Shown here: positions 13,401 to 26,300 of the stretch, in pieces | How the letters are laid out: every line of letters begins with the position of its first letter | How positions within the stretch are numbered: the stretch's first letter is position 1 | From: Sipunculus nudus | Lineage: Eukaryota > Annelida > Sipuncula > Golfingiida > Sipunculidae | Reading direction: 5' to 3' | Length of the DNA: 64,000 bases | Assembly (NCBI GenBank): GCA_026874595.1 | Contig: CM049318.1 | Coordinates: forward strand, 6,525,741-6,589,740 | Translations under genes and position numbers: made by a program | The notes under the pieces: generated by a model | Told to the model about the DNA's origin: nothing | Seen by the model: only the letters and a program-made list of their open reading frames with translations | Databases searched by the model: none

Positions 13401-13728
13401 TATACAAACTAATACAAATAATCAGAATAACTCCTTTTAATTCAGCTTTATCCAAATTTTATACTATGACTCCCCAAGCTAAAATGGGTGACAATAAATT
13501 GCTAAGAAAACACCCCTGTTGACAGAATATGGGCTTGTCCCTGTTTAAACTTCACTATCCAGTGTTTGGGTGTTTGTGTATTGGATTAATGGTTTTAGGT
13601 GGAGGCAGGTCTTTTTAGGGTCACATCTGGCCCTGAGCTGGTAACAGACCAAGACCCCCCAGTCAGAGCATTCACCTTCGTGAACGGTGAGCTGTCTTGA
13701 CTGATTATCAGTTACTGTGCGTTTGCAG
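10423..13728. other. Non-coding stretch, no gene supported
   Basis: Two G homopolymers stand out, 15 bases at 10798 to 10812 and about 13 at 11446 to 11458. Just after the Helitron-like element, 10501 to 10556 is flanked by a reasonable acceptor (attctagcag) and a good donor (CAG then gtgagg). Two of its frames are open, so it is not called. The rest shows no clear structure. Confidence 0.5.
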
Positions 13729-13809
13729 GCATTTCTAGGAACGTTGTCACACAGGACAGAACTTATCTGTTTATTGTTGACAACTTACACTCATCTTGGT
13801 ACCTGACAG
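13729..13809 (+). CDS. Candidate internal exon, 81 nt, phase 1 to phase 1
   Basis: Unrecognised. It is preceded by an acceptor (tgcgtttgcag) and followed by a donor (ACAG then gtaaat). Of the three frames only one is open. It reads 26 full codons, beginning ISRNVVTQDR and ending HSSWYLT. Both flanking introns would be phase 1 and the length is a multiple of three, as in a cassette exon that can be skipped without a frame change. The evidence is limited to splice-like flanks and one open frame. Several such coincidences are expected in 64 kb, so it remains tentative. Confidence 0.22.
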
Positions 13810-16800
13810 GTAAATTTTTAATTGTTATTTTTTTATCTCACTTTTTGTACAATAGTTTGTGTAGTTGTAAAAACCTGTAATATCATATGTATGGTCTTTA
13901 TTAGTCCCCTGCCGTCAGACTGAGGATTGCTAATTGGTCCGTGTATCATCTTTTCAGACCTCCAGTCCCCCTACTTTTTACCAAATATCTCTAAACCCCT
14001 GCAGCTTTCTTCACATAATTTTGCAGGCAAACTAATTATAATCACATGACTGACATGTGAATATATTCTGCAGGTGGGGCCACCTCTCTTGAACCACTTT
14101 CTGTGATCCAAAATTATTTTTTTCCACTTTCCTTCAGATAAGTCTGTTAGTAAAAATAGTTCAGCATTCAAATTATAAAATTATATACATTACAAGGATT
14201 TAGTGGAGTTAGGGGAATTAAATGAATACTGTATTGTGAGAATTATTTCCATACTGATGTTTCACAACAAGACCTTTGCTGAATTTTCTCATTGTGAAAA
14301 TTTTAGAATTGCATGTCTTACTTTGCTTGTTATTGTGCAAAGTCTGTAACCTTTTCATCTCAGGAACGCCTACACCAGTCATTACCAATTTTAGCAGACA
14401 TGTTTAATCCTAAGTGATTTTCACCTGCAGAGTGGTGCCACTCTTGCCGAGGGTGAAATGGTATTTTCTGTTTATTCCTGAATTAAGTTATAAAATTTTT
14501 GCATTCATTTATATGTGCCTCAAGGCCCTTGTTATCCAAATTAGTTTTTAAAAAATTAAGAAACATCATTCTGAGATCTATAGAAGTTGTTTCCCCATAA
14601 CTTTCCCTCTCACTTTGCCTCCCCCCCCCCCCCCCCCAAATCTTTCCTATCATGGTCCTCGAAAATGCTCTTGTTCATAAATTTATATTACAGTTATACA
14701 TGTTCATATTTAAAAAAAAATTAATTGGTATACAGGGGTTGACAATGTGAGTTGATAAGTAGAATTACACTCCAAAAATTGAAATAAATTAAAATGGTTT
14801 ATATCATGGGTGAAGATGAGCACAATATCATGAGAACTTAAAGATTGTTGATCATGATTATAATAATAGACTATTATAGGCAGAGATCAGAGGCAATAAA
14901 GCTGCAGTCTGTTGCATGGAGTACCCTAAATAATAGTGGAATAAGGGTTACCTTTAATATCTTGGTGAATAAAAGACCAGGCTTTAATATCTTGTTTTTT
15001 TTCCACTGAAATAGGTACCTATAATATTGATGAAGGAAACCTAGGCAAGATAATTTTCATTTTTTTTTTGGCATCCATGGACAAGAAACGTATGAATTAT
15101 CAGCTGTTGAAAATCAAGAGGTACAAACTGAAATAATTTTTTTTCACTTATCCTAAGTTTCCTTCATGACATCTGTGTATTGACTTATTTCCTGACATTT
15201 TTCTTGAGTACATTCACTTGAGACTGTGGCCACCTGGTTTGTTAGCATACCAATTTCCTTGATGAATTTATATGGGCCTAGAAACATTACGTTATTAGGT
15301 TTTGATGGCCCTGTGGAAGTGAAAAACACCACATGCTGCAGGCTTTAACATGGATTGATCAGTGTTTTGTAGTGAGAAAAAGAATTCAGTTATTTGAGTA
15401 TCATTTATCACTATTTTTCATGGTATGGTCTTAATATCCAGTTTACAGTACAGATTTCTAACACTACCCTGGTCATGATGGGATGTTTAAACAATTATTT
15501 ATGGTGATTCCTTGGGCCTATCCTTAGTTAATACCTGTGTTAGTGTACCTGCATTTGAATTTTAATAGGAAAGGAATTATCATAAAAAGTTCCTGTTCAT
15601 TTGACAGTAATGTGTATTATCTCACGTTATTATCTCATTTTGGCTCACTACATATAAGGTTTCTGGCTAATCCATATCCTTGCACACAGGCTCAATATCT
15701 CCAGTTCTCCTGTTTTATACCTTGTTTTGGTTCAGTGTGTGAGCAAGCACAGTCCACATCAGAGGTCTAATTTTGCAGACACATGACATTTCCCAAACAG
15801 GGAGAAGAACCGTAGATGAAGTTGGAAGCATGAAAAATCTTGATTTGTAAAGTTGCATAGCACAGCCACCAGTCAGTGTGTGTGCTTTGTTTATGTTTTT
15901 CTCCACTGGTGGCACCTGGTGCAAGTTCTTTTCCACTTATGTACAGAAGTAAGCAAAAGGTTTAAGAACAAAATATTTACAGGTACCCATAATAATATTT
16001 TAACAAGAATACACTATATTTCTTGTATATATAATATACTGATACCTTGTATGCGAATAGGAGCTTAAATGGAAGAAATTATCACGTTGCTACATATTAG
16101 TGACCAGGCATAAATGTGGGTTGGATAAGTGTATGTGTCTTTGAGTATATGGGCACCAAGTTAACATATCACTTTGTTCGTGACTCCATATAATATGTCT
16201 CCATACATTAATAGATTATATGCCTTATGGAATTGGGTTATCTAAATTGATAGACAAGAAATCTTGATAGGGAATAATTAGTCTTTAATTAACTATTATC
16301 TTATCAATCCAGTAGTATATTTAATGTGTATATGTGTACACATATTTGTGTAATAATTATAAAAATTACAGATAGTTTTGAATACTAGTGATGAATAATA
16401 ATGGAAGTAATTTATTTATGGATACATATCATAATTGTTCTGAATTCAAGGAACAGCTTAAGTACCAAAAGGGAATTACTGTAGTTTAATTTGAAGCTTT
16501 GGTACATGAATCAGTTCCCTGTAATTACAGAGAATGTTGTTTTAAGCATCACTTGGAGAAGTTCTGTGTCCCACTCATGTCTGGCAGGGTCTGGGAAAGT
16601 GTAAACAACTGCTTCTCCTCTAGCCAATAACAGGAAAACCTTGCCCCATCTCCCAGATCTAGTCAGGTGATCAAGATAGTCTGCATGCAGGTTAAATGAT
16701 GGAATACACTCTGACGGACTGCAATAGATTGAATATTGGCCGGTTCAGCAAGGCTGAACAGACTGCCACTGTAGGCAGGTGGCTTTGATGTTTTATTGCT

Positions 16801-16878
16801 ATATTCATCCCCTAGAGTTTAAATTATTGATCTATAGTCCAATCTGAAATAGAGAGCAACTGCTGCTATGTCATGCCA
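13810..16878. other. Non-coding stretch, no gene seen
   Basis: AT-rich sequence without supportable exons. It contains a 17-base C run at 14621 to 14637, the diverged repeat at 14040 to 14460 listed separately, and a local repeat of TTTAATATCTTG near 14954 and 14983. Confidence 0.55.
14040..14460. repeat. Possible decayed relative of the 280-bp repeat
   Basis: Several phrases echo the repeat at 9 to 10 kb in the same order: a GGTGGGGCCACCT block (compare GGTGGCGCCACCT), a TCTCAGGAACG block and a GAGTGGTGCCACTC palindrome-like block. Identity is low and the correspondence was judged by eye, so this may be an old copy of the same element family or coincidence. Confidence 0.3.
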
Positions 16879-17318
16879 GATCATCTGCTGTTATGTCACA
16901 CAACTTTCTGTTGCCCAGGCTGAAATAAGATTTAATGGTTCAAAACTTGTTTATAGTTAAACTGTTATATAATGTCTATTAGGAATTTGCATTTTCCATT
17001 TAAAAATATTACAGGTGCCCACAACCTTAAAAAGTCATAAATATTGAAGTTGTAAAATTAAGTAGTGAAAAGTGAAATTTAAAAGAGGTGATATTTTTAT
17101 CTAAAATAGAGATCATCTGCTGTTATGTCACACAACTTTTTGTTGCTCAGGCTGAAATGAGATTTAATGGTTCAAAACTTATTTATAGTTAACCTTTTAT
17201 ATAATGCCTATTAGGAATTTGCGTTTTCCCATTAAAAATATTACAGGGGCCCACAATCTAAAAAGTCATAAATATTAAATTTGTAAACTTAAATATTGAA
17301 AAGTGAAATTTTAAAGTA
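16879..17318. repeat. Direct duplication, two copies about 210 bp long, 232 bp apart
   Basis: The segment starting GATCATCTGCTGTTATGTCA at 16879 recurs at 17111 and stays alignable for about 205 to 210 bp with scattered substitutions and small indels. A tandem duplication fits best. No coding potential is evident in either copy. Confidence 0.85.
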
Positions 17319-20300
17319 AAAAAAATAATGAAAAGTCATGAAAGTTCAGAATGCCTAAACGTTTGAGAATTTTTAAATGTTTGTCTCACCAATGACAATA
17401 TAATTTTCCCCAGTGAATTACCAAAGACTTAAAAAAAAGCAGTATTTCCTGTCCTCTCCAAATACCCCCCAATGACTGCGTTCACTGATTTTTGTGGGGC
17501 CTGTCATAAATCATGTGGGGTAAGTTTAAGCCAGATTTTACTTGCCTAACTGGATAGGTCAGACAAAAACAAACTTTGAGCTGTGCAATATGAAATGTAA
17601 CCTGCTAGTCCTAACACAATCATGAAATCAGAATGATAATTTACCAGTCATTGTAAATGTATTGAAAAGGCTGCAACAGTCCACAGAAGATTGCCAACAG
17701 CCACACTTCATGAAGATTATTTTTCTAGGATATCATTTGTCAACATTTTATCAGGGGCGAATCAGCAGTATTGCAGTATGATAATATTGCCGCAGTCTTT
17801 AAGTCATTTGTGAAAAACAATTTTTATGAAACCTTTTATGATTTTGTTGTGGGTAAGACATTTGTATACAGCGGTTTGTCATAAAGCCATAAACATCTTG
17901 TCAAATCCACATTAAGTGACACCATTAGGCCCGCTCATGTCCCCATCCTGTGCCATTAAGGGCCACAGATCCATCTAATTGATCGTTCATCATCATACAC
18001 TTAGTATCTCATGACTCGTTAGTTCTATCAGGTGAGAAAAACACCAGCTGCCCTTGTTTATGCTATTAGCTTTCCCATTTCTGCATCAGCATCACCAAGA
18101 TGTCACCAAGATCACAGTTCGTTTAGTGTAGGAGACTAGACTGTTATCATCCACAGATAAGGATTTGGCTACCATGCTTCCAAGTCAACACCATTTTTTA
18201 AATTTGCCAATATAAATTTATGTCCTTTGCAGGCTTTAGTCAATATCTTCAAATTCCTGAATATTATTGGTGTTTACATGATCTAGGTAGAATATTGCTG
18301 TTTTATAACATCATTAAAACTTCTATTTAGTCTTTAGTGTTCACATTAATTTCTACTCCCAACTACCATATTGGGTGGAATCTAGTTAAAATTGTATTTA
18401 TTAATCATCAGCAGTTTTATTCTCTTCAGAGTACTATCATAGACTTGGTATGATTTGGCCACTTTAAACTTTAAGACATTATAATATAATGAATTAAAAT
18501 TTTTAAGATTGAATTGAAGGCCACTAAAAACAGATAAATCATTATTTCAGTGTAGTGGAAAGCGCCATTTTAAGGTAATGGCCAGTACCTTAAGAAAAAG
18601 TTACACCAAAGCAGTTAAATGAGTGATACATATGCAATAGCATTGATTTGCGTGATGGTAGCAGCTCAGTGTCCTTGTGGGGTCACTAATTGTCTGTCAG
18701 AGTATTTATTTCTGCCAGTGTGGGTGGTCTTTGGTGTCATCAAAGGGGCAATAGGTCAGCTGTACAGGAATGGATTTGCTGTACATTTTGTGAATAGCCA
18801 ATAATGGTCAGGATGCCAGAGAAGATAGCTGCCCCAGTAAGAGATGGATGGCTGTCTGTTTGAAGAATAACAGCGGCTGCTTTCAGATATAGGTGGCAAT
18901 AAGCTGGAGACATGAAGAGATGCAAGCCTGGCAGGAACTGAAAACAATCCCTGTAATGTACAGCATCCCTAGCTGACCTACTGTGTGATGGAGAAAGCTC
19001 TAGTGTGTTTAAATACAGAGAGAGTTAAATGTCAGCTACACCTTCTAGACTGTCATGCTGACATATCCGGATTATGTCAGACTGTGCTCCTCTTTGTCTA
19101 TTAACAAAAAATTCTGCCACTTGTGCCATTCGTGGATTCGATATATATATTTGACTGTGCATCTCATGGCTTGCTGAACTTTTTCACAATTGGAATGTCT
19201 TTCCAGTGAAAATTTGTCCATTGCATTGGTCATAGATAGAAAAGCTTGCCATGCTCTTGCAACAGGAAAAGAAAAAAGCTTAAAAGTAAAACGTGTTTGA
19301 ACTCTGACTGGCAGACCAGATGCATTGTATCATAGTTGTCTTTTTTTCAGTATTTATCTGCAAAAGATGGACTGTTGACTAGTCAGATTTAAGCAGACAT
19401 TCATTTATTATATAGAATTAAAACACATGGGCATACAAAGAAATGCAGAAGTTATTTCACATATAACCATCTAAAGAATTGTGATTGCACAGAAATATAC
19501 AAACTGGTTTCACGCAAGATGAGTCTTTCCCTATCAGCTTCCAAAGGGTATGTAAAATTTCAGGAGGATAAATGAAAAAATGTTAAAAATTTGCAATTTG
19601 CGGTCAGTGAAGACAGATAACATATGGGGAAGAGTTTACTTACATAATTTGCCATCACTCATACAGGCAGAGGAGTAGAAGTTTATCAGTGTCTGCTTGA
19701 GTTGAGCCTCACCTGTTTCTGTGCATGATTTCTTAACTTAGCTTTAGATAGTATACCTATGAAGATAAGAAGACAACGGACAGATGTTATACGTCTCCTG
19801 AATCGTTTAGCCGCTAAACTAAATTTCTGCCATATGTCTGCTCAGATGAACCTCCTGCTGCAACCATACACTAACATCAACTGGCAGTCTTGAAGATCAG
19901 CTGGAGACACAGTCTGTGATTAACTATTCATGCTTTGAGAATGCATGTCCACAGCCACTGGCTTAAAGGTTTTATTTCCCAGAGGTCATGTGCAGTCATT
20001 TTGACTCTCTCAGATATGATCATCAGGATGACTGAAGTCTGCAGCAAAAAGGTCTGAATAAGTCTTGCACTTCATGCTTAGAAAATTTTTGTAAGGTGGA
20101 CCTGTCCAATATGAGAATATAAGGAAATTTACATTCAAGTTTTGACATCAGGAAGAAATTATACATGAATGTGTGCAAATGCAACTAAGAAACAGGGTTG
20201 TCTGCTGAAACAAAAGATTCAGGAAATTATATGGATGGATAATTCATAGAATTAAGCTTTGCATTGAGTGGGAATTTTTACCTCTGATTCAAGAGATAAT

Positions 20301-22640
20301 TCCATATTGTATAACCTCCAGGCCAGTGATGTTTCTATTTGATGTGTGCTCTTGCAGCACAAAAGCCTGTTTGCTGGTGATTTGGCAGACTGGTTCTGTA
20401 AAGAGTAGGCTAACAGAGGTACTCGCAGTATTCATGGACACATGCCAAACTATAAAGTATCCATTCCCCAAGTCCAACAGATGATGGTACAGCATACATT
20501 TAGTTGAAGACCTTTCCCGCAGGAGAGTTCTAGGTGATTGAAGAGTGCAGTTTATGTTGGAGGAAAACCTGACATGTTTCTTTCATCACTCTTGATGAGA
20601 TGTTCCATTGCATTTTAATATCTGTGCAGCATTACTGTTCAGGGTGAATGTAAAACTGCTGTTTTCCATGAACTGTCTAGAGGATACTGTTTTGTGGTCT
20701 GCTCAATGTTCATTCTAGCTACAGCAGGCTTACATACTGCCAGGCTGTGGTTCAGCAGATTTAACAAGCCCAGGTTCTTATTGTCTTTAGTTGGTCCTCA
20801 GACCTCTCATGCTGCTATGTACGTATCCATCCCTGTCAAAGGGCCTAGCTTGCACTAGATAACTCATCTGCATATTACATTCCTGTTCCATTTTTTCCTG
20901 GTCACAAGTTTGTTATCTGTTCAGATATATTATTCATGGAAGCAAGCATTTTGGAGCTGGGAGGGCTTAAACCTGCTGATAGTGTGAACATGGAAGATTA
21001 ATATCGCACTTGAGAATCCCCACAGGGTCTAGCCCAGGACTAGTGTTTGGACTCCCATGTATCTGATAAGAGCATGAAAAATACATCTACAAACATCAAG
21101 TCTTTAGTAAAACTCCAGCTGAACATTTCCTCAGCGAGATAAGGAGTCCTAAAAATACCCTGTTCTCAGTGTGAATCCTTTACACTGAGGTCATTGTGTG
21201 TGCTGCAGAACTGGACATATTCCAGGAGTGATACCCAAAACATTTTACTGGGGACCAAAAGCATGTCTTTTATAGGTCTGTTTCTCATTCCTGTTGCAGA
21301 CCACCTGCGCAGTTAGACAGACAGGAAATATAAAGATAAAAATATTTCTAAATTTAGCTGGTTCTGCTCTGTTTTATTGAGGTAAACTGTGTTTTCAGAC
21401 TCAAGTACCCTCCTTCTGAGGTCTGCAGTGATTTAGTATAGAGGAGTAATAGATGATCAGTGTGACCTTGTAAGACTGAAGCCTTGCCTGCTATAAAGCT
21501 GACAACAGTTAATATGTGACTTAAGAGCCGGATTAGAACGATTAGGTCAGCAATTCAGGTTGTTGCGACAGGACATAAATCTTATCACTCTTTTAAGTAG
21601 AATCATAGATAGTTGAAACTCCTGTTGGCCTCTGATCAAAAGGCAGTTACCAAATGGAAAACGAGATCAGCTTCTTTTGAGAGGTAACTAAAGTTCTACA
21701 TTAACTGCTATAAAGGAAATGTTTATATGCGATGCATTCATGCGCAACAAGTTTGTTTTTTTAAGTGACTCTCAAGTGGCTGTAGTCACTGAGGTGGAAC
21801 TGTACTCTCTCTGCTTGATGTAATCTTTGTATCTGATCTGTGTGGATTTGCAGAGGTCTTATAGAAGTGGGAAGAATTGCTGAATGGTGGAAGGATATAC
21901 ACCAAAGGATACAGAAAGGAAATTTAAACCTGAACATGACAAGATTTCTGTTCAATACAAGTGGAAGTGAGAGTTAACCTTGAAGGCTGGGAGATACGTA
22001 TCAGGTGAAACAGCAGTTTCCCACATAGGTGGGCACAAAATAAACGTGTCATTTGTCCATTTAATGGTTGATGATTAAACCAGACAGCAGCTGTGCATAC
22101 ACAGAGGATTCTGCACAGACGTTTATCAAACATGAAATAAATGACCTTTAAAGCTTTAGATTATAATGAAAAGTTTTTAATTGCGCAATTACCAAATCCT
22201 GCTTTGAAGGCTGTATTAAGTTTCTGATTTTATATTGTGCCAGTTACTTATGTGACTAAGACAGCAAATTAGCGATTACACCATGTTGGTGAATATAATT
22301 AAAAGAGTGAACGTTTGAAGTAGATGGTGACAAGATTAAATGCTGTAAGGTATATCATTAGCTTGTGATCAGCAAAGTGACATTTTGTGGAATGCACTTA
22401 TACATAAACGCGCAGAAGAGAGAGCTATTGCATATCAGGTGTTTTTTTGTTGAGGTGTACATCACCTGTCTTGTCACAGCAGGGAAAATCAAACTTTGAG
22501 ATCTGTGGAGTTTTTCATGATAAGGAGTACCTTTTAGCATGAGGAACAGTTGATACTTTAATGTGCCTTATTTGTTCAAGTGTATATTCTGATCACACAA
22601 TATCTCAGAGGCCATGCCAGGAAGTTTGTCACGGCTATAT
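17319..22640. other. Long non-coding stretch, no gene seen
   Basis: No exon with convincing flanks was found on either strand. Many short frames exist, none with both splice signals and a distinctive peptide. A large intron or intergenic region is the simplest reading. Confidence 0.5.
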
Positions 22641-22702
22641 ATATGTGAATAATGATTAGACTCGCCGTTTCCTCAGCCACCAGTACCTCAGGCTGAACAA
22701 AG

Positions 22703-22728
22703 ATGGCGTCTGTTCTCTTGTGCAGAAG
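22703..22728 (+). CDS. Candidate short first coding exon (8 codons plus 2 nt, phase 2)
   Basis: Unrecognised. The ATG lies in AAAGATGGCGTC, close to the YY1-like start element AAGATGGCG often found at animal start sites. It reads MASVLLCR and then AG before a good donor (AAG then gtaaat). Unspliced, it would meet a stop at once, so it can only be coding if spliced. It sits at the left edge of a region with more CpG than its surroundings (22.65 to 23.35 kb). Its phase-2 end matches the phase-2 start of the candidate exon at 34010, where the junction codon would be AGT (Ser). Being so short, it could equally be an untranslated leader exon. Confidence 0.28.
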
Positions 22729-23256
22729 GTAAATACATACAAAACTATATATATAAGCAAATTAAAATAAAATGTTCTCAAGGATAATGTGTGGATATTG
22801 ATGCATTTCCCAGCTGAATACACACAGATGGTGCACAGTTGTATACACTGTTGTACAGACAGTATACCAAAGTCCAGGGAAACTACACACCGGGCGATTG
22901 ATTGGGAAGATTGTGGGGATCATATAGACCTTCTGTTTTTGAGTTTATCAGTGAGTGTATCTCAAGAAGAGGTACCAATATCTTTATCAAAACGACTCAT
23001 ACTCACCATTGTCTGGGGTGCTGTATATTTAGAATTTAAAGCAATATATCTCGCATGGAATAAGTGACTTGTCTGCACCGCGGAGGATTTCGTCATAAAG
23101 GATTGTAAAGTTTTGGAGGTCTCGGTTAGTTCATCAGTATTAAACTGCAAGTCCGTAGTACCATATAACCACTGTGCCTGCTGGATTCATTAGGTTTATG
23201 CAGATTACTTATTGAGGATATTTAGAGCGTATTGAAGGGAAATACAGGAGGTAAAA

Positions 23257-23346
23257 ATGTCGGTGTATCTGAAATACGCAATACAGAACCAGATGTCTCG
23301 GGAAGATAAGGATTCTGATAAAGATTCCATGACCAACTCTAACACG
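23257..23346 (+). CDS. Candidate alternative first coding exon (30 codons, phase 0)
   Basis: Unrecognised. An ATG in GTAAAAATGTCG opens 30 codons starting MSVYLKYAIQNQ and ending DSMTNSNT. The middle is an alternating Asp/Lys stretch (SREDKDSDKD). The exon ends ACG followed by gtgagt, a strong donor, in phase 0. About 200 bases upstream the sequence keeps several CpG pairs (CCGCGG, TTCGTC, CTCGG) in an otherwise CpG-poor window, as expected of a promoter or 5' UTR. Without splicing, the frame runs a further 13 codons to TAA. The hydrophilic, low-complexity peptide suits a disordered N-terminal tail chosen by alternative promoter use. The peptide was not matched to a family. Confidence 0.48.
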
Positions 23347-26300
23347 GTGAGTGAACTTCTCTTTGTCAGATTTCAAGAATAAATGCAAAATGTTACTCAG
23401 ACCACCTGCATGTGATTCATACTGTCTCCTTGAATACGTCACAATTCTGAAAGTACCCAGTTTTCAACTGTTCATTTTTAACAAGAGTGTATTTGTAACT
23501 CAAGATTTGAACAGAAACCCTGTCTTTACCAACTGAGAGAAAATGCAAATGTATATCATATGACAGTCCTTATTGTTGTCTTATATGCCTTGAGAACATT
23601 CATCATTATTGTAGATTTGTTCCTACTGAAAATAGTCTTTGCTTATAAAAGAAACTTGTTCGGGTTGGTTTGTATACTTTACAGGATTTCCTTTCCAGTC
23701 AAAATCAAATGTCTTGATTGAATCAAACAGGTTTTCAAATAGTTGGTATAGCCACTGAAACATTTGGTAAAAATTTAAGTTAGGCTTGCTAATAGACTAC
23801 TCTTATAGTCCCCCACCTTGTAAAAGATTTGCTTATAATGATGTCAATTAGTTTTGGTTTGAAATATTTAGTTTTGTATGAAATTGGTACATAAAGTTTC
23901 AAGCATCTTGTGTATATTAAAATAAAATTATTATATGAACCCACTGAACAGTGAAAAAATAGGATGTATGTGACACACACAGGCCATGTGTTTGTTAGAA
24001 TGACCTAGACCTCCAGTTGTCAGGACTTTAAGAAATTTACAACCTATTGATATAGTCCAGTAACTAAACACAATAGTCTTGTTACGGGACACATTTAATA
24101 AGAAACCAAGGTCTCTATACCTGCATGTGAAGACATAATTTGAATAACTTGTGACTTTTTATTCAAGCGTAATTTATCTTTAATCATCAACACTAAATTT
24201 GTTATGGCCTTGTTCAGCTAGGCTGAATATGTTAAAAAAGATGGTTTGTTTGCAACTCTTGTTTATTTATTATCTTCACCTACATGATACAGGTAAAAAA
24301 AACCATCGTTTAGTCATCTTGGTATGACAAAAAATTTTCACAAAATGTCTCAATTAGGACTTAGAGTTGAGGTGTTTTGATGGTTTTATTGGAGCTGAAG
24401 AATCAGGATTTACAGTACAACCAACTTGATGACTTTCCCTTAAACACGACCACTCTGCTATCACAACCACCAGGGCTTCCAATCCTTGTCAGATGTCAAA
24501 ACTTTGTCTTAAATTTTTAAACATTACCACTTTCATTGGTCTCAGAGTCAGATATGGTCAGTAATTGTGATAATATCTTCTATGAATCTTTTACAGTGGC
24601 AGCAGTGATTGTCCATTTAGGTCTCAATTTCTAAATGCTGAAAACTTGTGTCTTTATTTGCCAAGGTTATAATTAATTACAATGTACTTTGTGATTGCTT
24701 AAAACCTCTATGCTCATAACGACAAATATAGTGCCTTCAAACAATTGTTTATCACAATTGATAACTTTGCTGTCCTATAAACCTACAAGTCGTCTTGTTC
24801 TTGAATTGCTCTTGAACTACTACACTAAAAACTATATTGTACTGTTATAACACAGACACAGGGCATTATACCACGAATGTTAATGTGTATACAAGTACAG
24901 TAATTCTCTTTAGAGTGAACTATGTTATCATTAACGAGGAGAATTAATAACTAACCAGTAAGACTATGCACAGTTAAGGATTACTGTGTATCACAGTGAA
25001 CACGAAATTGTCCCTTAATTGTAATTTTCATATTATATTTTTTATGTGTGTGTCATTGTTTTAACACATGTTTTAAAGTGTGTTTTTTTTTTAAAGTGAC
25101 CTATAAAGCAGTTCTTTGCTAAATTTGCTCTCCATTTCTCGCCAGCAAAAAAAAACTGGAACTCTAGCTCAGTCTGAATGATTTTAATTGCATCAAATCA
25201 GCCATATTCTGATAGGATATTTCTGGTGTTCCAAATTATCATAATTAATTCAAGATCTTTCCATTTTAAGATAGCCCTTCTATGTTATTGTACTGAAGAA
25301 AAAAGGCAATGTGACCATGATTACTAAGAAGAAAACATGTAGAGAGAAACCTGCCATTGAATTTACAGTGCACTTCAAGATTCCATTAAAAAACTTGATA
25401 TAATGGAGATGCATGAAGTATACCTGCTGTACATATCCTAATGAGGTGATATGGTGAATTGTGAACATGGTGCTAATACTTGAACATTTACTTCAGAAGA
25501 TCAAGTACTTTGTGGCAATCTACAAAGAGGGCTAATGTATGAATTATATTTTTATGGTATTGTTGATCAAAAGTAATCTGCATGTCACGCCTTCATCCAC
25601 ACAATTGAAAGGGTGGTGTGAGCAAAGGTGAAACTGTATAGCTAGTGATAAAAAATATTCTTCATGTGCCCAAAATGTGTATCTCTTGCCTCTGTGCTCA
25701 AGGACTTCACCAAAATGAATTACCCACGTGGGTCTTGGAACAATTTTTGACTGATAATGGGCGCTTGACAGTTGTTTGTCTTCTTGTGACTTTATTTCTT
25801 TTAGCTTACAAGTTCTTTATGGTAATTGACGTTATATTTCGAGATTTGGATGTGTGGCAGAATCATTTGTCACAAGCCATAATTATTACACATCTTTATT
25901 CTATCAAGACTGTGGCAACTACACTGTCACATACCTTGATTCAGTGAGCCACCCTGGCGTGTATTTCATAAATAATGATGAACAAGGCAGTTGAACAAAT
26001 CAGTTGTTTTGAAATACATTTGTTTTCACAGCTGTTTGGGCACATTCGGGCTAATTTAGCATTGCAAGGAGGGCATTGAGAATTTGACCAATCAAATGAA
26101 ATCTATATAAATTTGTCATGTTTCTGGTGCTTGTGTTTTTGTTCAGATGGTGTGCGAACAGTGTACTGTGCATTTTGTTCATTGGGTTTGATTAGATGTT
26201 TTGATTTTGGCCTGAACACTTGCAGGCTAAGTGTTCATTGTTCATGAAATAGACGCCAGAGCGGCTCGCTGAATCAAGGTCTGATAAAGCTGCCACAGAC

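Noticed and set aside
14953-15006. 54-nt - strand phase-0 exon candidate
   Set aside because: It contains an internal direct repeat and a long A run; the peptide is Lys/Ile/Leu-biased as expected from AT-rich sequence.
25424-25468. - strand 15-codon ATG frame ending at CAGCAG then gtatac
   Set aside because: Phase 0 like the exon at 31153, but the donor is moderate and the peptide unremarkable.
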